From NCBI RefSeq assembly GCF_050948175.1, contig NW_027490148.1, positions 1,116,001-1,180,000 on the forward strand: DNA of 64,000 nucleotides, written 5' to 3'. Source of the DNA: Xylocopa sonorina. Its lineage: Eukaryota; Arthropoda; Insecta; Hymenoptera; Apidae. Positions 49,140 through 62,850 of this stretch are shown in pieces. A program made the position numbers and the translations under genes. The first letter of the stretch is position 1, and the number at the start of each line of letters is the position of its first letter. The notes below the pieces were generated by a model, which saw only the letters and a list, made by a program, of their open reading frames with translations, did no database searches and was not told the DNA's origin.

Positions 49140-52100
49140 CTAGGTATCGTAGCAATAGAGTTCTAATGCTCCTTAAAACGCGATATCGCATCTCATTTCT
49201 ACGTTTCATGGTAAGATGTAATATGATTTGCGAAGTGTTATGTGTTCCTCGTCTACACTTCACATGAATGTTAATGCGACACTTGCTTGCAAGGAAATAG
49301 CGTTTGCAGATGTCTACCTATCGTAGCAGTAGAGTTCTAATGCTTCTTAAAACGCGATATCGCATCTCATTTCTATGTTTCATGGTAAGATATAATATGA
49401 TTTGCGAAGTGTTATGTATTCCTCGTCTACACTTCAAATGAATGTAAATGCGACACTTCCTCGCTAGGAAATTGCGTTTGCAGATGTCTACGTATCGTAG
49501 CAATAGAGTTCTTATGATTCTTAAAACGCGATATCGCATCTCATTTCTATGTTTCATGGTAAGATACAATATGATTTGCGAAGTGTTATGTATTCCTCGA
49601 CTACACATCAAATGAATGTAAATGCGACACTTCCTTGCAAGGAAATAGCGTTTGCAGATGTCTACCTATCGTAGCAGTAGAGTTCTAATGCTACTTAAAA
49701 CGCGATATCGCATCTCATTTCTATGTTTCATGGTAAGATATAATATTCATTGCGAAGTGTTATGCATTCCTCGTCTATGATTCACATGAAAGTAAATGCG
49801 ACAATTCCTTGCAAGGAAATAACGATTGCAGATGTCTACGTATCGTAGCAATAGTTTTCTAATGCTTCTTAGAACGCGATATCACATCTCATTTCTATGT
49901 TTCATGGTAAGATATAATATGATTTGCGAAGTGTTATGTATTCCTCGTCTACACTTCAAATGAATGTAAATGCGACACTTCCTTGCTAGGAAATAGCGTC
50001 TGCAGATGTCTAGGTATCGTCGCGATAGAGTTCTAATGCTTCTTAAAACGCGATATCGCATCTCATTTCTATGCTTCATGGTAAGATATAATATGATTTG
50101 CGAAGAGTTATGTATTCTTCGTCTACACTTCAAATGAATGTGAATGCGACACTTCCTCGCTAGGAAATGGCGTTTGCAGATGTCTACGTATCGTAGCAAT
50201 GGAGTTCTTATGATACTTAAAACGCGATATCGCATCTCATTTCTATGTTTCATGGTAAGATATAACATGATTTGCGAAGTTTTATGTATTCCTCGTCTAC
50301 ACTTCAAATGAATGTGAATGCGATACTTCCTCGCTAGGAAATAGCGTTTGCAGATGTCTACGTATCGTAGCAATAGCTTTCTAATGCTTCTTAAAACGCG
50401 ATATCGCATCTCATTTCTATGTTTCAGGGTAAGATATAATATGATTTGCGAAGTGTAAAGTATTCCTCGTCTACAATTCAAATGAATGTGAATGCGACTC
50501 CTTCCTTGCTAGGAAATAGCGTCTGCAGTTGTCTAGGTATCGTAGCAATAGAGTTCTAATGCTTCTTAAAACGCGATATCGCAACTCATTTTTATGTTTC
50601 ATGGTAAGATGTAATATGATTTGCGAAGTGTTATGTATTCCTCCTCTACACTTCAAATGAATGTAAATGCGACACTTCCTTGCTAGGAAATAGCGTCTGC
50701 AGATGTCTAGGTATCGTAGCAATAGAGTTCTAATTCTATTTCTATGTTTCTCATTTCTATGTTTCATGGTAAGATATAACATGATTTGCGAAGTGTTATG
50801 TATTCCTCGTCTACACTTCAAATGAATGTGAATGCGATACTTCCTCGCTAGGTAATAGCGTTTGCAGATGTCTACGTATCGTAGCAATAGCTTTCTAATG
50901 CTCCTTAAAACGCGATATCGCATCTCATTTCTACGTTTCATGGTAAGATGTAATATGATTTGCGAAGTGTTATGTGTTCCTCGTCTACACATCACATGAA
51001 TGTTAATGCGGCACTTCCTTGCAAGGAAATAGCGTTTGCAGATGTCTACCTATCGTAGCAGTAGTGTTCTAATGCTTCTTAAAACGCGATATCGCATCTC
51101 ATTTCTACGTTTCATGGTAAGATGTAATATGATTTGCGAAGTGTTATGTGTTCCTCGTCTACACATCACATGAATGTAAATGCGACACTTCCTTGCTAGG
51201 AAATTGCGTTTGCAGATGTCTACGTATCGTAGCAATAGAGTTCTTATAATTCTTAAAACGCGATATCGCATCTCATTTCTATGTTTCATGGTAAGATACA
51301 ATATGATTTGCGAAGTGTTATGTATTCCTCGACTACACATCAAATGAATGTAAATGCGACACTTCCTTGCAAGGAAATAGCGTTTGCAGATGTCTACCTA
51401 CCGTAGCAGTAGAGTTCTAATGCTTCTTAAAACGCGATATCGCATCTCATTTCTATGCTTCATGGTAAGATATAATATGACTTGCGAAGTGTTATGTATT
51501 CCTCGTCTACACTTCAAATGAATGTGAATGCGACACTTCCTCGCTAGGAAATAGCTTTTGCAGATGTCTACGTATCGAAGCAATAGAGTTCAAATGCTTC
51601 TTAAAACGAGATATTGCATCTCATATCTATGTTTCATGATAAGATATAATATTCATTGCGAAGTGTCATGTATTCCTCGTCAACACTTCAAATGAATGTG
51701 AATGCGATACTTCCTCGCTAGGAAATAGCGTTTGCAGATGTCTACGTATCGTAGCAATAGCTTTCTAATGCTTCTTAAAACGCGATATCGCATCTCATTT
51801 CTATGCTTCATGGTAAGATATAATATGACTTGCGAAGTGTTATGTATTCCTCGTCTACACTTCAAATGAATGTGAATGCGACACTTGCTCGCTAGGAAAT
51901 AGCTTTTGCAGATGTCTACGTATCGAAGCAATAGAGTTCAAATGCTTCTTAAAACGAGATATTGCATCTCATATCTATGTTTCATGATAAGATATAATAT
52001 TCATTGCGAAGTGTTATGCATTCCTCGGCTACGATTCAAATGAAAGTAAATGCGACAATTCCTTGCAAGGAAATAACGATTGCAGATGTCTACGTGTCGT

Positions 52101-55100
52101 AGCAATAGTTTTCTAATGCTTCTTAGAACGCGATATCGCATCTCATTTCTATGTTTCATGGTAAGATATAATATGATTTGCGAAGTGTTATGTATTCCTC
52201 GTCTACACTTCAAATGAATGTGAATGCGATACTTCCTTGCTAGGAAATAGCGTCTGCAGATGTCTAGGTATCGTAGCGATAGAGTTCTAATGCTTCTTAA
52301 AACGCGATATCGCATCTCATTTCTATGCTTCATGGTAAGATATAATATGATTTGCGAAGAGTTATGTATTCTTCGTCTACACTTCAAATGAATGTGAATG
52401 CGACACTTCCTCGCTAGGAAATGGCGTTTGCAGATGTCTACGCATCGTAGCAATGGAGTTCTTATGATACTTAAAACGCGATATCGCATCTCATTTCTAT
52501 GTTTCATGGTAAGATATATCATGATTTGCGAAGTGTTATGTATTCCTCGTCTACACTTCAAATGAATGTGAATGAGATACGTCCTCGCTAGGAAATAGCG
52601 TTTGCAGATGTCTACGTATCGTAGCAATATCTTTCTAATGCTTCTTAAAACGCGATATCGCATCTCATTTCTATGTTTCATGGTAAGATATAACATGATT
52701 TGCGAAGTTTTATGTATTCCTCGTCTACACTTCAAATGAATGTGAATGCGATACTTCCTCGCTAGGAAATAGCGTTTGCAGATGTCTACGTATCGTAGCA
52801 ATAGCTTTCTAATGCTTCTTAAAACGCGATATCGCATCTCATTTCTATGTTTCATGGTAAGATATTATATGATTTGCGAAGTGTCATGTATTCCTCGTCT
52901 ACACTTCAAATGAATGTAAATGCGACACTTCCTTGTTAGGAAATAGCGTCTGCAGATGTCTAGGCATCGTAGCAATAGAGTTCTAATGCTTCTTAAAACG
53001 CGATATCGCATCTCATTTCTATGTTTCTTGGTAAGATACAATATGATTTGCGAAGTGTTATGTGTTCCTCGACTACACATCAAATGAATGTAAATGCGAC
53101 ACTTCCTTGCAAGGAAATAGCGTTTGCAGATGTCTACCTATCGTAGCAGTAGAGTTCTAATGCTTCTTAAAACGCGATATCGCATCGCATTTCTATGTTT
53201 CATGGTAAGATATAATATTCATTGCGAAGTGTTATGCATTCCTCGTCTACACTTCAAATGAATGTAAATGCGACACTTCCTTGTTAGGAAATAGCGTCTG
53301 CAGATGTCTAGGTATCGTGGCAATATAGTTCTAATGCTTCTTAAAACGCGATATCGCATCTCATTTCTATGTTTCATGGTAAGATATAACATGATTTGCG
53401 AAGTGTTATGTATTCCTCGTCTACACTTCAAATGAATGTAAATGCGACACTTCCTTGCAAGGAAATAGCGGCTGCAGATGTCTACCAATCGTAGCAGTAG
53501 AGTTCTGATGCTTCTTAAAACGCGATATCGCATCTCATTTCTATGTTTCATGGTAAGATATAATATGATTTGCGAAGTGTTATGTATTCCTCGTCTACAA
53601 TTCAAATGAATGTAAATGCGACACTTCCTTGCTAGGAAATGGCGTCTGCAGATGTCTAGGTATCGTAGCAATAGGGTTCTAATGCTTCTTAAAACGCGAT
53701 ATCGCATCTCATTTCTATGTGTCATGGTAAGATATAACATGATTTGCGAAGTGTTATGTATTCCTCGTCTACACTTCAAATGAATGTAAATGCGACACTT
53801 CCTTGCTAGGAAATAGCTTCTGCAGATGTCTAGGTATCGTAGCAATAGAGTTCTAATGCTTCTCAAAACGCGATATCGCATCTCATTTCTATGTTTCATG
53901 GTAAGATATAACATCATTTGCGAAGTGTTATGTATTCCTCGTCTACACTTCAAATGAATGTAAATGCGACACTTCCTTGCAAGGAAATAGCGTTTGCAGA
54001 TATCTACGTATCGTAGCGATAGAGTTCATATGATTCTTAAAACGCGATATCGCATCTCATTTCTATGTTTCATGGTAAGATATAACATGATTTGCGAAGT
54101 GTTATGTATTCCTCGTCCACACTTCAAATGAATGTGAATGCGATACTTCCTCGCTAGGAAATAGCGTTTGCAGATGTCTACGTATCGTAACAATAGCCTT
54201 CTAATGCTTCTTAAAACGCGACATCGCATCTCATTTCTATGTTTCATGGTAAGATATGATATGATTTGCGAAGTGTCATGTATTCCTCGTCTACACTTCA
54301 AGTGAATGTAAATGCGACACTTCCTTGTTAGGAAATAGCGTCTGCAGATGTCTAGGTATCGTAGCAATAGAGTTCTAATACTCCTTAAAACGCGATATCG
54401 CATCTCATTTCTACGTTTCATGGTAAGATGTAATATGATTTGCGAAGTGTTATGTGTTCCTCGTCTACACTTCACATGAATGTTAATGCGACACTTGCTT
54501 GCAAGGAAATAGCGTTTGCAGATGTCTACCTATCGTAGCAGTAGAGTTCTAATGCTTCTTAAAACGCGATATCGCATCTCATTTCTATGTTTCAGGGTAA
54601 GATATAATATGATTTGCGAAGTGTAAAGTATTCCTCGTCTACAATTCAAATGAATGTGAATGCGACTCCTTCCTTGCTAGGAAATAGCGTCTGCAGTTGT
54701 CTAGGTATCGTAGCAATAGAGTTCTAATGCTTCTTAAAACGCGATATCGCATCTCATTTCTACGTTTCATGGTAAGATGTAATATGATTTGCGAAGTGTT
54801 ATGTGTTCCTCGTCTACACTTCACATGAATGTTAATGCGACACTTGCTTGCAAGGAAATAGCGTTTGCAGATGTCTACCTATCGTAGCAGTAGAGTTCTA
54901 ATGCTTCTTAAAACGCGATATCGCATCTCATTTCTATGTTTCATGGTAAGATATAATATGATTTGCGAAGTGTTATGTATTCCTCGTCTACACTTCAAAT
55001 GAATGTAAATGCGACACTTCCTCGCTAGGAAATTGCGTTTGCAGATGTCTACGTATCGTAGCAATAGAGTTCTTATGATTCTTAAAACGCGATATCGCAT

Positions 55101-58100
55101 CTCATTTCTATGTTTCATGGTAAGATACAATATGATTTGCGAAGTGTTATGTATTCCTCGACTACACATCAAATGAATGTAAATGCGACACTTCCTTGCA
55201 AGGAAATAGCGTTTGCAGATGTCTACCTATCGTAGCAGTAGAGTTCTAATGCTTCTTAAAACGCGATATCGCATCTCATTTCTATGTTTCATGGTAAGAT
55301 ATAATATTCATTGCGAAGTGTTATGCATTCCTCGTCTATGATTCACATGAAAGTAAATGCGACAATTCCTTGCAAGGAAATAACGATTGCAGATGTCTAC
55401 GTATCGTAGCAATAGTTTTCTAATGCTTCTTAGAACGCGATATCACATCTCATTTCTATGTTTCATGGTAAGATATAATATGATTTGCGAAGTGTTATGT
55501 ATTCCTCGTCTACACTTCAAATGAATGTAAATGCGACACTTCCTTGCTAGGAAATAGCGTCTGCAGATGTCTAGGTATCGTAGCGATAGAGTTCTAATGC
55601 TTCTTAAAACGCGATATCGCATCTCATTTCTATGCTTCATGGTAAGATATAATATGATTTGCGAAGAGTTATGTATTCTTCGTCTACACTTCAAATGAAT
55701 GTGAATGCGACACTTCCTCGCTAGGAAATGGCGTTTGCAGATGTCTACGTATCGTAGCAATGGAGTTCTTATGATACTTAAAACGCGATATCGCATCTCA
55801 TTTCTATGTTTCATGGTAAGATATAACATGATTTGCGAAGTTTTATGTATTCCTCGTCTACACTTCAAATGAATGTGAATGCGATACTTCCTCGCTAGGA
55901 AATAGCGTTTGCAGATGTCTACGTATCGTAGCAATAGCTTTCTAATGCTTCTTAAAACGCGATATCGCATCTCATTTCTATGTTTCAGGGTAAGATATAA
56001 TATGATTTGCGAAGTGTAAAGTATTCCTCGTCTACAATTCAAATGAATGTGAATGCGACTCCTTCCTTGCTAGGAAATAGCGTCTGCAGTTGTCTAGGTA
56101 TCGTAGCAATAGAGTTCTAATGCTTCTTAAAACGCGATATCGCAACTCATTTTTATGTTTCATGGTAAGATGTAATATGATTTGCGAAGTGTTATGTATT
56201 CCTCCTCTACACTTCAAATGAATGTAAATGCGACACTTCCTTGCTAGGAAATAGCGTCTGCAGATGTCTAGGTATCGTAGCAATAGAGTTCTAATTCTAT
56301 TTCTATGTTTCTCATTTCTATGTTTCATGGTAAGATATAACATGATTTGCGAAGTGTTATGTATTCCTCGTCTACACTTCAAATGAATGTGAATGCGATA
56401 CTTCCTCGCTAGGTAATAGCGTTTGCAGATGTCTACGTATCGTAGCAATAGCTTTCTAATGCTCCTTAAAACGCGATATCGCATCTCATTTCTACGTTTC
56501 ATGGTAAGATGTAATATGATTTGCGAAGTGTTATGTGTTCCTCGTCTACACATCACATGAATGTTAATGCGGCACTTCCTTGCAAGGAAATAGCGTTTGC
56601 AGATGTCTACCTATCGTAGCAGTAGTGTTCTAATGCTTCTTAAAACGCGATATCGCATCTCATTTCTACGTTTCATGGTAAGATGTAATATGATTTGCGA
56701 AGTGTTATGTGTTCCTCGTCTACACATCACATGAATGTAAATGCGACACTTCCTTGCTAGGAAATTGCGTTTGCAGATGTCTACGTATCGTAGCAATAGA
56801 GTTCTTATAATTCTTAAAACGCGATATCGCATCTCATTTCTATGTTTCATGGTAAGATACAATATGATTTGCGAAGTGTTATGTATTCCTCGACTACACA
56901 TCAAATGAATGTAAATGCGACACTTCCTTGCAAGGAAATAGCGTTTGCAGATGTCTACCTACCGTAGCAGTAGAGTTCTAATGCTTCTTAAAACGCGATA
57001 TCGCATCTCATTTCTATGCTTCATGGTAAGATATAATATGACTTGCGAAGTGTTATGTATTCCTCGTCTACACTTCAAATGAATGTGAATGCGACACTTC
57101 CTCGCTAGGAAATAGCTTTTGCAGATGTCTACGTATCGAAGCAATAGAGTTCAAATGCTTCTTAAAACGAGATATTGCATCTCATATCTATGTTTCATGA
57201 TAAGATATAATATTCATTGCGAAGTGTCATGTATTCCTCGTCAACACTTCAAATGAATGTGAATGCGATACTTCCTCGCTAGGAAATAGCGTTTGCAGAT
57301 GTCTACGTATCGTAGCAATAGCTTTCTAATGCTTCTTAAAACGCGATATCGCATCTCATTTCTATGCTTCATGGTAAGATATAATATGACTTGCGAAGTG
57401 TTATGTATTCCTCGTCTACACTTCAAATGAATGTGAATGCGACACTTGCTCGCTAGGAAATAGCTTTTGCAGATGTCTACGTATCGAAGCAATAGAGTTC
57501 AAATGCTTCTTAAAACGAGATATTGCATCTCATATCTATGTTTCATGATAAGATATAATATTCATTGCGAAGTGTTATGCATTCCTCGGCTACGATTCAA
57601 ATGAAAGTAAATGCGACAATTCCTTGCAAGGAAATAACGATTGCAGATGTCTACGTGTCGTAGCAATAGTTTTCTAATGCTTCTTAGAACGCGATATCGC
57701 ATCTCATTTCTATGTTTCATGGTAAGATATAATATGATTTGCGAAGTGTTATGTATTCCTCGTCTACACTTCAAATGAATGTGAATGCGATACTTCCTTG
57801 CTAGGAAATAGCGTCTGCAGATGTCTAGGTATCGTAGCGATAGAGTTCTAATGCTTCTTAAAACGCGATATCGCATCTCATTTCTATGCTTCATGGTAAG
57901 ATATAATATGATTTGCGAAGAGTTATGTATTCTTCGTCTACACTTCAAATGAATGTGAATGCGACACTTCCTCGCTAGGAAATGGCGTTTGCAGATGTCT
58001 ACGCATCGTAGCAATGGAGTTCTTATGATACTTAAAACGCGATATCGCATCTCATTTCTATGTTTCATGGTAAGATATATCATGATTTGCGAAGTGTTAT

Positions 58101-60261
58101 GTATTCCTCGTCTACACTTCAAATGAATGTGAATGAGATACGTCCTCGCTAGGAAATAGCGTTTGCAGATGTCTACGTATCGTAGCAATATCTTTCTAAT
58201 GCTTCTTAAAACGCGATATCGCATCTCATTTCTATGTTTCATGGTAAGATATAACATGATTTGCGAAGTTTTATGTATTCCTCGTCTACACTTCAAATGA
58301 ATGTGAATGCGATACTTCCTCGCTAGGAAATAGCGTTTGCAGATGTCTACGTATCGTAGCAATAGCTTTCTAATGCTTCTTAAAACGCGATATCGCATCT
58401 CATTTCTATGTTTCATGGTAAGATATTATATGATTTGCGAAGTGTCATGTATTCCTCGTCTACACTTCAAATGAATGTAAATGCGACACTTCCTTGTTAG
58501 GAAATAGCGTCTGCAGATGTCTAGGCATCGTAGCAATAGAGTTCTAATGCTTCTTAAAACGCGATATCGCATCTCATTTCTATGTTTCTTGGTAAGATAC
58601 AATATGATTTGCGAAGTGTTATGTGTTCCTCGACTACACATCAAATGAATGTAAATGCGACACTTCCTTGCAAGGAAATAGCGTTTGCAGATGTCTACCT
58701 ATCGTAGCAGTAGAGTTCTAATGCTTCTTAAAACGCGATATCGCATCGCATTTCTATGTTTCATGGTAAGATATAATATTCATTGCGAAGTGTTATGCAT
58801 TCCTCGTCTACACTTCAAATGAATGTAAATGCGACACTTCCTTGTTAGGAAATAGCGTCTGCAGATGTCTAGGTATCGTGGCAATATAGTTCTAATGCTT
58901 CTTAAAACGCGATATCGCATCTCATTTCTATGTTTCATGGTAAGATATAACATGATTTGCGAAGTGTTATGTATTCCTCGTCTACACTTCAAATGAATGT
59001 AAATGCGACACTTCCTTGCAAGGAAATAGCGGCTGCAGATGTCTACCAATCGTAGCAGTAGAGTTCTGATGCTTCTTAAAACGCGATATCGCATCTCATT
59101 TCTATGTTTCATGGTAAGATATAATATGATTTGCGAAGTGTTATGTATTCCTCGTCTACAATTCAAATGAATGTAAATGCGACACTTCCTTGCTAGGAAA
59201 TGGCGTCTGCAGATGTCTAGGTATCGTAGCAATAGGGTTCTAATGCTTCTTAAAACGCGATATCGCATCTCATTTCTATGTGTCATGGTAAGATATAACA
59301 TGATTTGCGAAGTGTTATGTATTCCTCGTCTACACTTCAAATGAATGTAAATGCGACACTTCCTTGCTAGGAAATAGCGTCTGCAGATGTCTAGGTATCG
59401 TAGCAATAGAGTTCTAATGCTTCTCAAAACGCGATATCGCATCTCATTTCTATGTTTCATGGTAAGATATAACATCATTTGCGAAGTGTTATGTATTCCT
59501 CGTCTACACTTCAAATGAATGTAAATGCGACACTTCCTTGCAAGGAAATAGCGTTTGCAGATATCTACGTATCGTAGCGATAGAGTTCATATGATTCTTA
59601 AAACGCGATATCGCATCTCATTTCTATGTTTCATGGTAAGATATAACATGATTTGCGAAGTGTTATGTATTCCTCGTCCACACTTCAAATGAATGTGAAT
59701 GCGATACTTCCTCGCTAGGAAATAGCGTTTGCAGATGTCTACGTATCGTAACAATAGCCTTCTAATGCTTCTTAAAACGCGACATCGCATCTCATTTCTA
59801 TGTTTCATGGTAAGATATGATATGATTTGCGAAGTGTCATGTATTCCTCGTCTACACTTCAAGTGAATGTAAATGCGACACTTCCTTGTTAGGAAATAGC
59901 GTCTGCAGATGTCTAGGTATCGTAGCAATAGAGTTCTAATACTCCTTAAAACGCGATATCGCATCTCATTTCTACGTTTCATGGTAAGATGTAATATGAT
60001 TTGCGAAGTGTTATGTGTTCCTCGTCTACACTTCACATGAATGTTAATGCGACACTTGCTTGCAAGGAAATAGCGTTTGCAGATGTCTACCTATCGTAGC
60101 AGTAGAGTTCTAATGCTTCTTAAAACGCGATATCGCATCTCATTTCTATGTTTCAGGGTAAGATATAATATGATTTGCGAAGTGTAAAGTATTCCTCGTC
60201 TACAATTCAAATGAATGTGAATGCGACTCCTTCCTTGCTAGGAAATAGCGTCTGCAGTTGT
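49140..60261 (-). repeat. 5561-bp recent tandem duplication (two units)
   Basis: Unit 1 is about 49140-54700 and unit 2 about 54701-60261. Every open-frame boundary in unit 1 recurs at +5561 bp (49318/54879, 50471/56032, 52001/57562, 53219/58780). Only scattered single-base differences were seen, e.g. ATCGTCGCG at 50027 against ATCGTAGCG, and AGCTTCTGC at 53816 against AGCGTCTGC. The length is about 32 monomers, slightly off an exact multiple because of the truncated monomer and small indels. Confidence 0.88.
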
Positions 60262-62850
60262 CTAGGTATCGTAGCAATAGAGTTCTAATGCTTCTTAAAA
60301 CGCGATATCGCAACTCATTTTTATGTTTCATGGTAAGATGTAATATGATTTGCGAAGTGTTATGTATTCCTCCTCTACACTTCAAATGGATGTAAATGCG
60401 ACACTTCCTTGCTAGGAAATAGCGTCTGCAGATGTCTAGGTATCGTAGCAATAGAGTTCTAATTCTATTTCTATGTTTCTCATTTCTATGTTTTCATGGT
60501 AAGATATAACATGATTTGCGAAGTGTTATGTATTCCTCGTCTACACTTCAAATGAATGTGAATGCGATACTTCCTCGCTAGGTAATAGCGTTTGCAGATG
60601 TCTACGTATCGTAGCAATAGCTTTCTAATGCTCCTTAAAACGCGATATCGCATCTCATTTCTACGTTTCATGGTAAGATGTAATATGATTTGCGAAGTGT
60701 TATGTGTTCCTCGTCTACACATCACATGAATGTAAATGCGGCACTTCCTTGCAAGGAAATAGCGTTTGCAGATGTCTACCTATCGTAGCAGTAGTGTTCT
60801 AATGCTTCTTAAAACGCGATATCGCATCTCATTTCTACGTTTCATGGTAAGATGTAATATGATTTGCGAAGTGTTATGTGTTCCTCGTCTACACATCACA
60901 TGAATGTAAATGCGACACTTCCTTGCTAGGAAATTGCGTTTGCAGATGTCTACGTATCGTAGCAATAGAGTTCTTATAATTCTTAAAACGCGATATCGCA
61001 TCTCATTTCTATGTTTCATGGTAAGATACAATATGATTTGCGAAGTGTTATGTATTCCTCGACTACACATCAAATGAATGTAAATGCGACACTTCCTTGC
61101 AAGGAAATAGCGTTTGCAGATGTCTACCTACCGTAGCAGTAGAGTTCTAATGCTTCTTAAAACGCGATATCGCATCTCATTTCTATGTTTCATGGTAAGA
61201 TATTATATGATTTGCGAAGTGTTATGTATTCCTCGTCTACACTTCAAATGAATGTAAATGCGACACTTCCTTGCAAGGAAATAGCGTTTGCAGATGTCTA
61301 CGTATCGTAGCAATAGAGTTCAAATGCTTCTTAAAACCAGATATTGGATCTCATATCTATGTTTCATGATAAGATATAATATTCATTGCGAAGTGTTATG
61401 CATTCCTCGTCTACGATTCAAATGAAAGTAAATACGACACTTCCTTGCAAGGAAATAGCGTTTGCAGATGTCTACGTATCGTAGCAATAGAGTTCATATG
61501 ATTCTTAAAACGCGATATCGCATCTCATTTCTATGTTTCATGGTAAGATATAACATGATTTGCGAAGTGTTATGTATTCCTCGTCCACATTTCAAATGCA
61601 TGTGAATGCGATACTTCCTCGCTAGGAAGTAGCGTTTGCAGATGTCTACGTATCGTAGCAATAGCCTTCTAATGCTTCTTAAAACGCGATATCGCAACTC
61701 ATTTCTATGTTTCATGGTAAGATATGATATGATTTGCGAAGTGTCATGTATTCCTCGTCTACACTTCAAATGAATGTAAATGCGACACTTCCTTGCAAGG
61801 AAATAGCGTTTGCAGATGTCTACGTATCGTAGCAATAGAGTTCATATGATTCTTAAAACGCGATATCGCATCTCATTTCTATGTTTCATGGTAAGATATA
61901 ACATGATTTGCGAAGTGTTATGTATTCCTCGTCCACACTTCAAATGAATGTGAATGCGATACTTCCTCGCTAGGAAATGGCGTTGCAGATGACTACGTAT
62001 CGTAGCAATAGCCTTCTAATGCTTCTTAAAACGCGATATCGCATCTCATTTCTATGTTTCATGGTAAGATATGATATGATTTGCGAAGTGTCATGTATTC
62101 CTCGTCTACACTTCAAATGAATGTAAATGCGACACTTCCTTGTTAGTAAATAGCGTCTGCAGATGTCTAGGTATCGTAGCAATAGAGTTCTAATGCTTCT
62201 TAAAACGCGATATCGCGTCTCATTTCTACGTTTCATGGTAAGATGTAATATGATTTGCGAAGTGTTATGTGTTCCTCGTCTACACTTCACATGAATGTTA
62301 ATGCGACACTTCCTTGCAAGGAAATAGCGTTTGCAGATGTCTACCTATCGTAGCAGTAGAGTTCTAATGCTTCTTAAAACGCGATATCGCATCTCATTTC
62401 TATGTTTCATGGTAAGATATAATATGATTTACGAAGTGTTATGTATTCCTCGTCTACACTTCAAATGAATGTAAATGCGACACTTCCTCGCTAGGAAATA
62501 GCGTTTGCAGATGTCTACGTATCGTAGCAATAGAGTTCTTATGATTCTTAAAACGCGATATCGCAACACATTTCTATGGTTCATGGTAAGATATAATATG
62601 ATTTGCGAAGTGTTATGTATTCCTCGTCTACACTTCAAATGAATGTAAATGCGACACTTCCTTGCTAGGAAATAGCGTCTGCAGATGTCTAGGTATCGTA
62701 GCGATAGAGTTCTAATGCTTCTTAAAACGCGATATCGCATCTCATTTCTATGTTTCATGGTAAGATATAATATGATTTGCGAAGTGCTATGTATTCCTCG
62801 TCTACACTTCAAATGAATGTAAATGCGACACTTCCTTGCTAGGAAATAGC
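60200..62850 (-). repeat. Duplicated block, partner at 42650-45300
   Basis: Second copy of the block described at 42650. The junction with the preceding 5561-bp unit lies near 60260: the sequence there switches from the 54700-type continuation to the GCAACTCATTTTTATG-type continuation found at 42760, 50581 and 56142. Confidence 0.85.
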
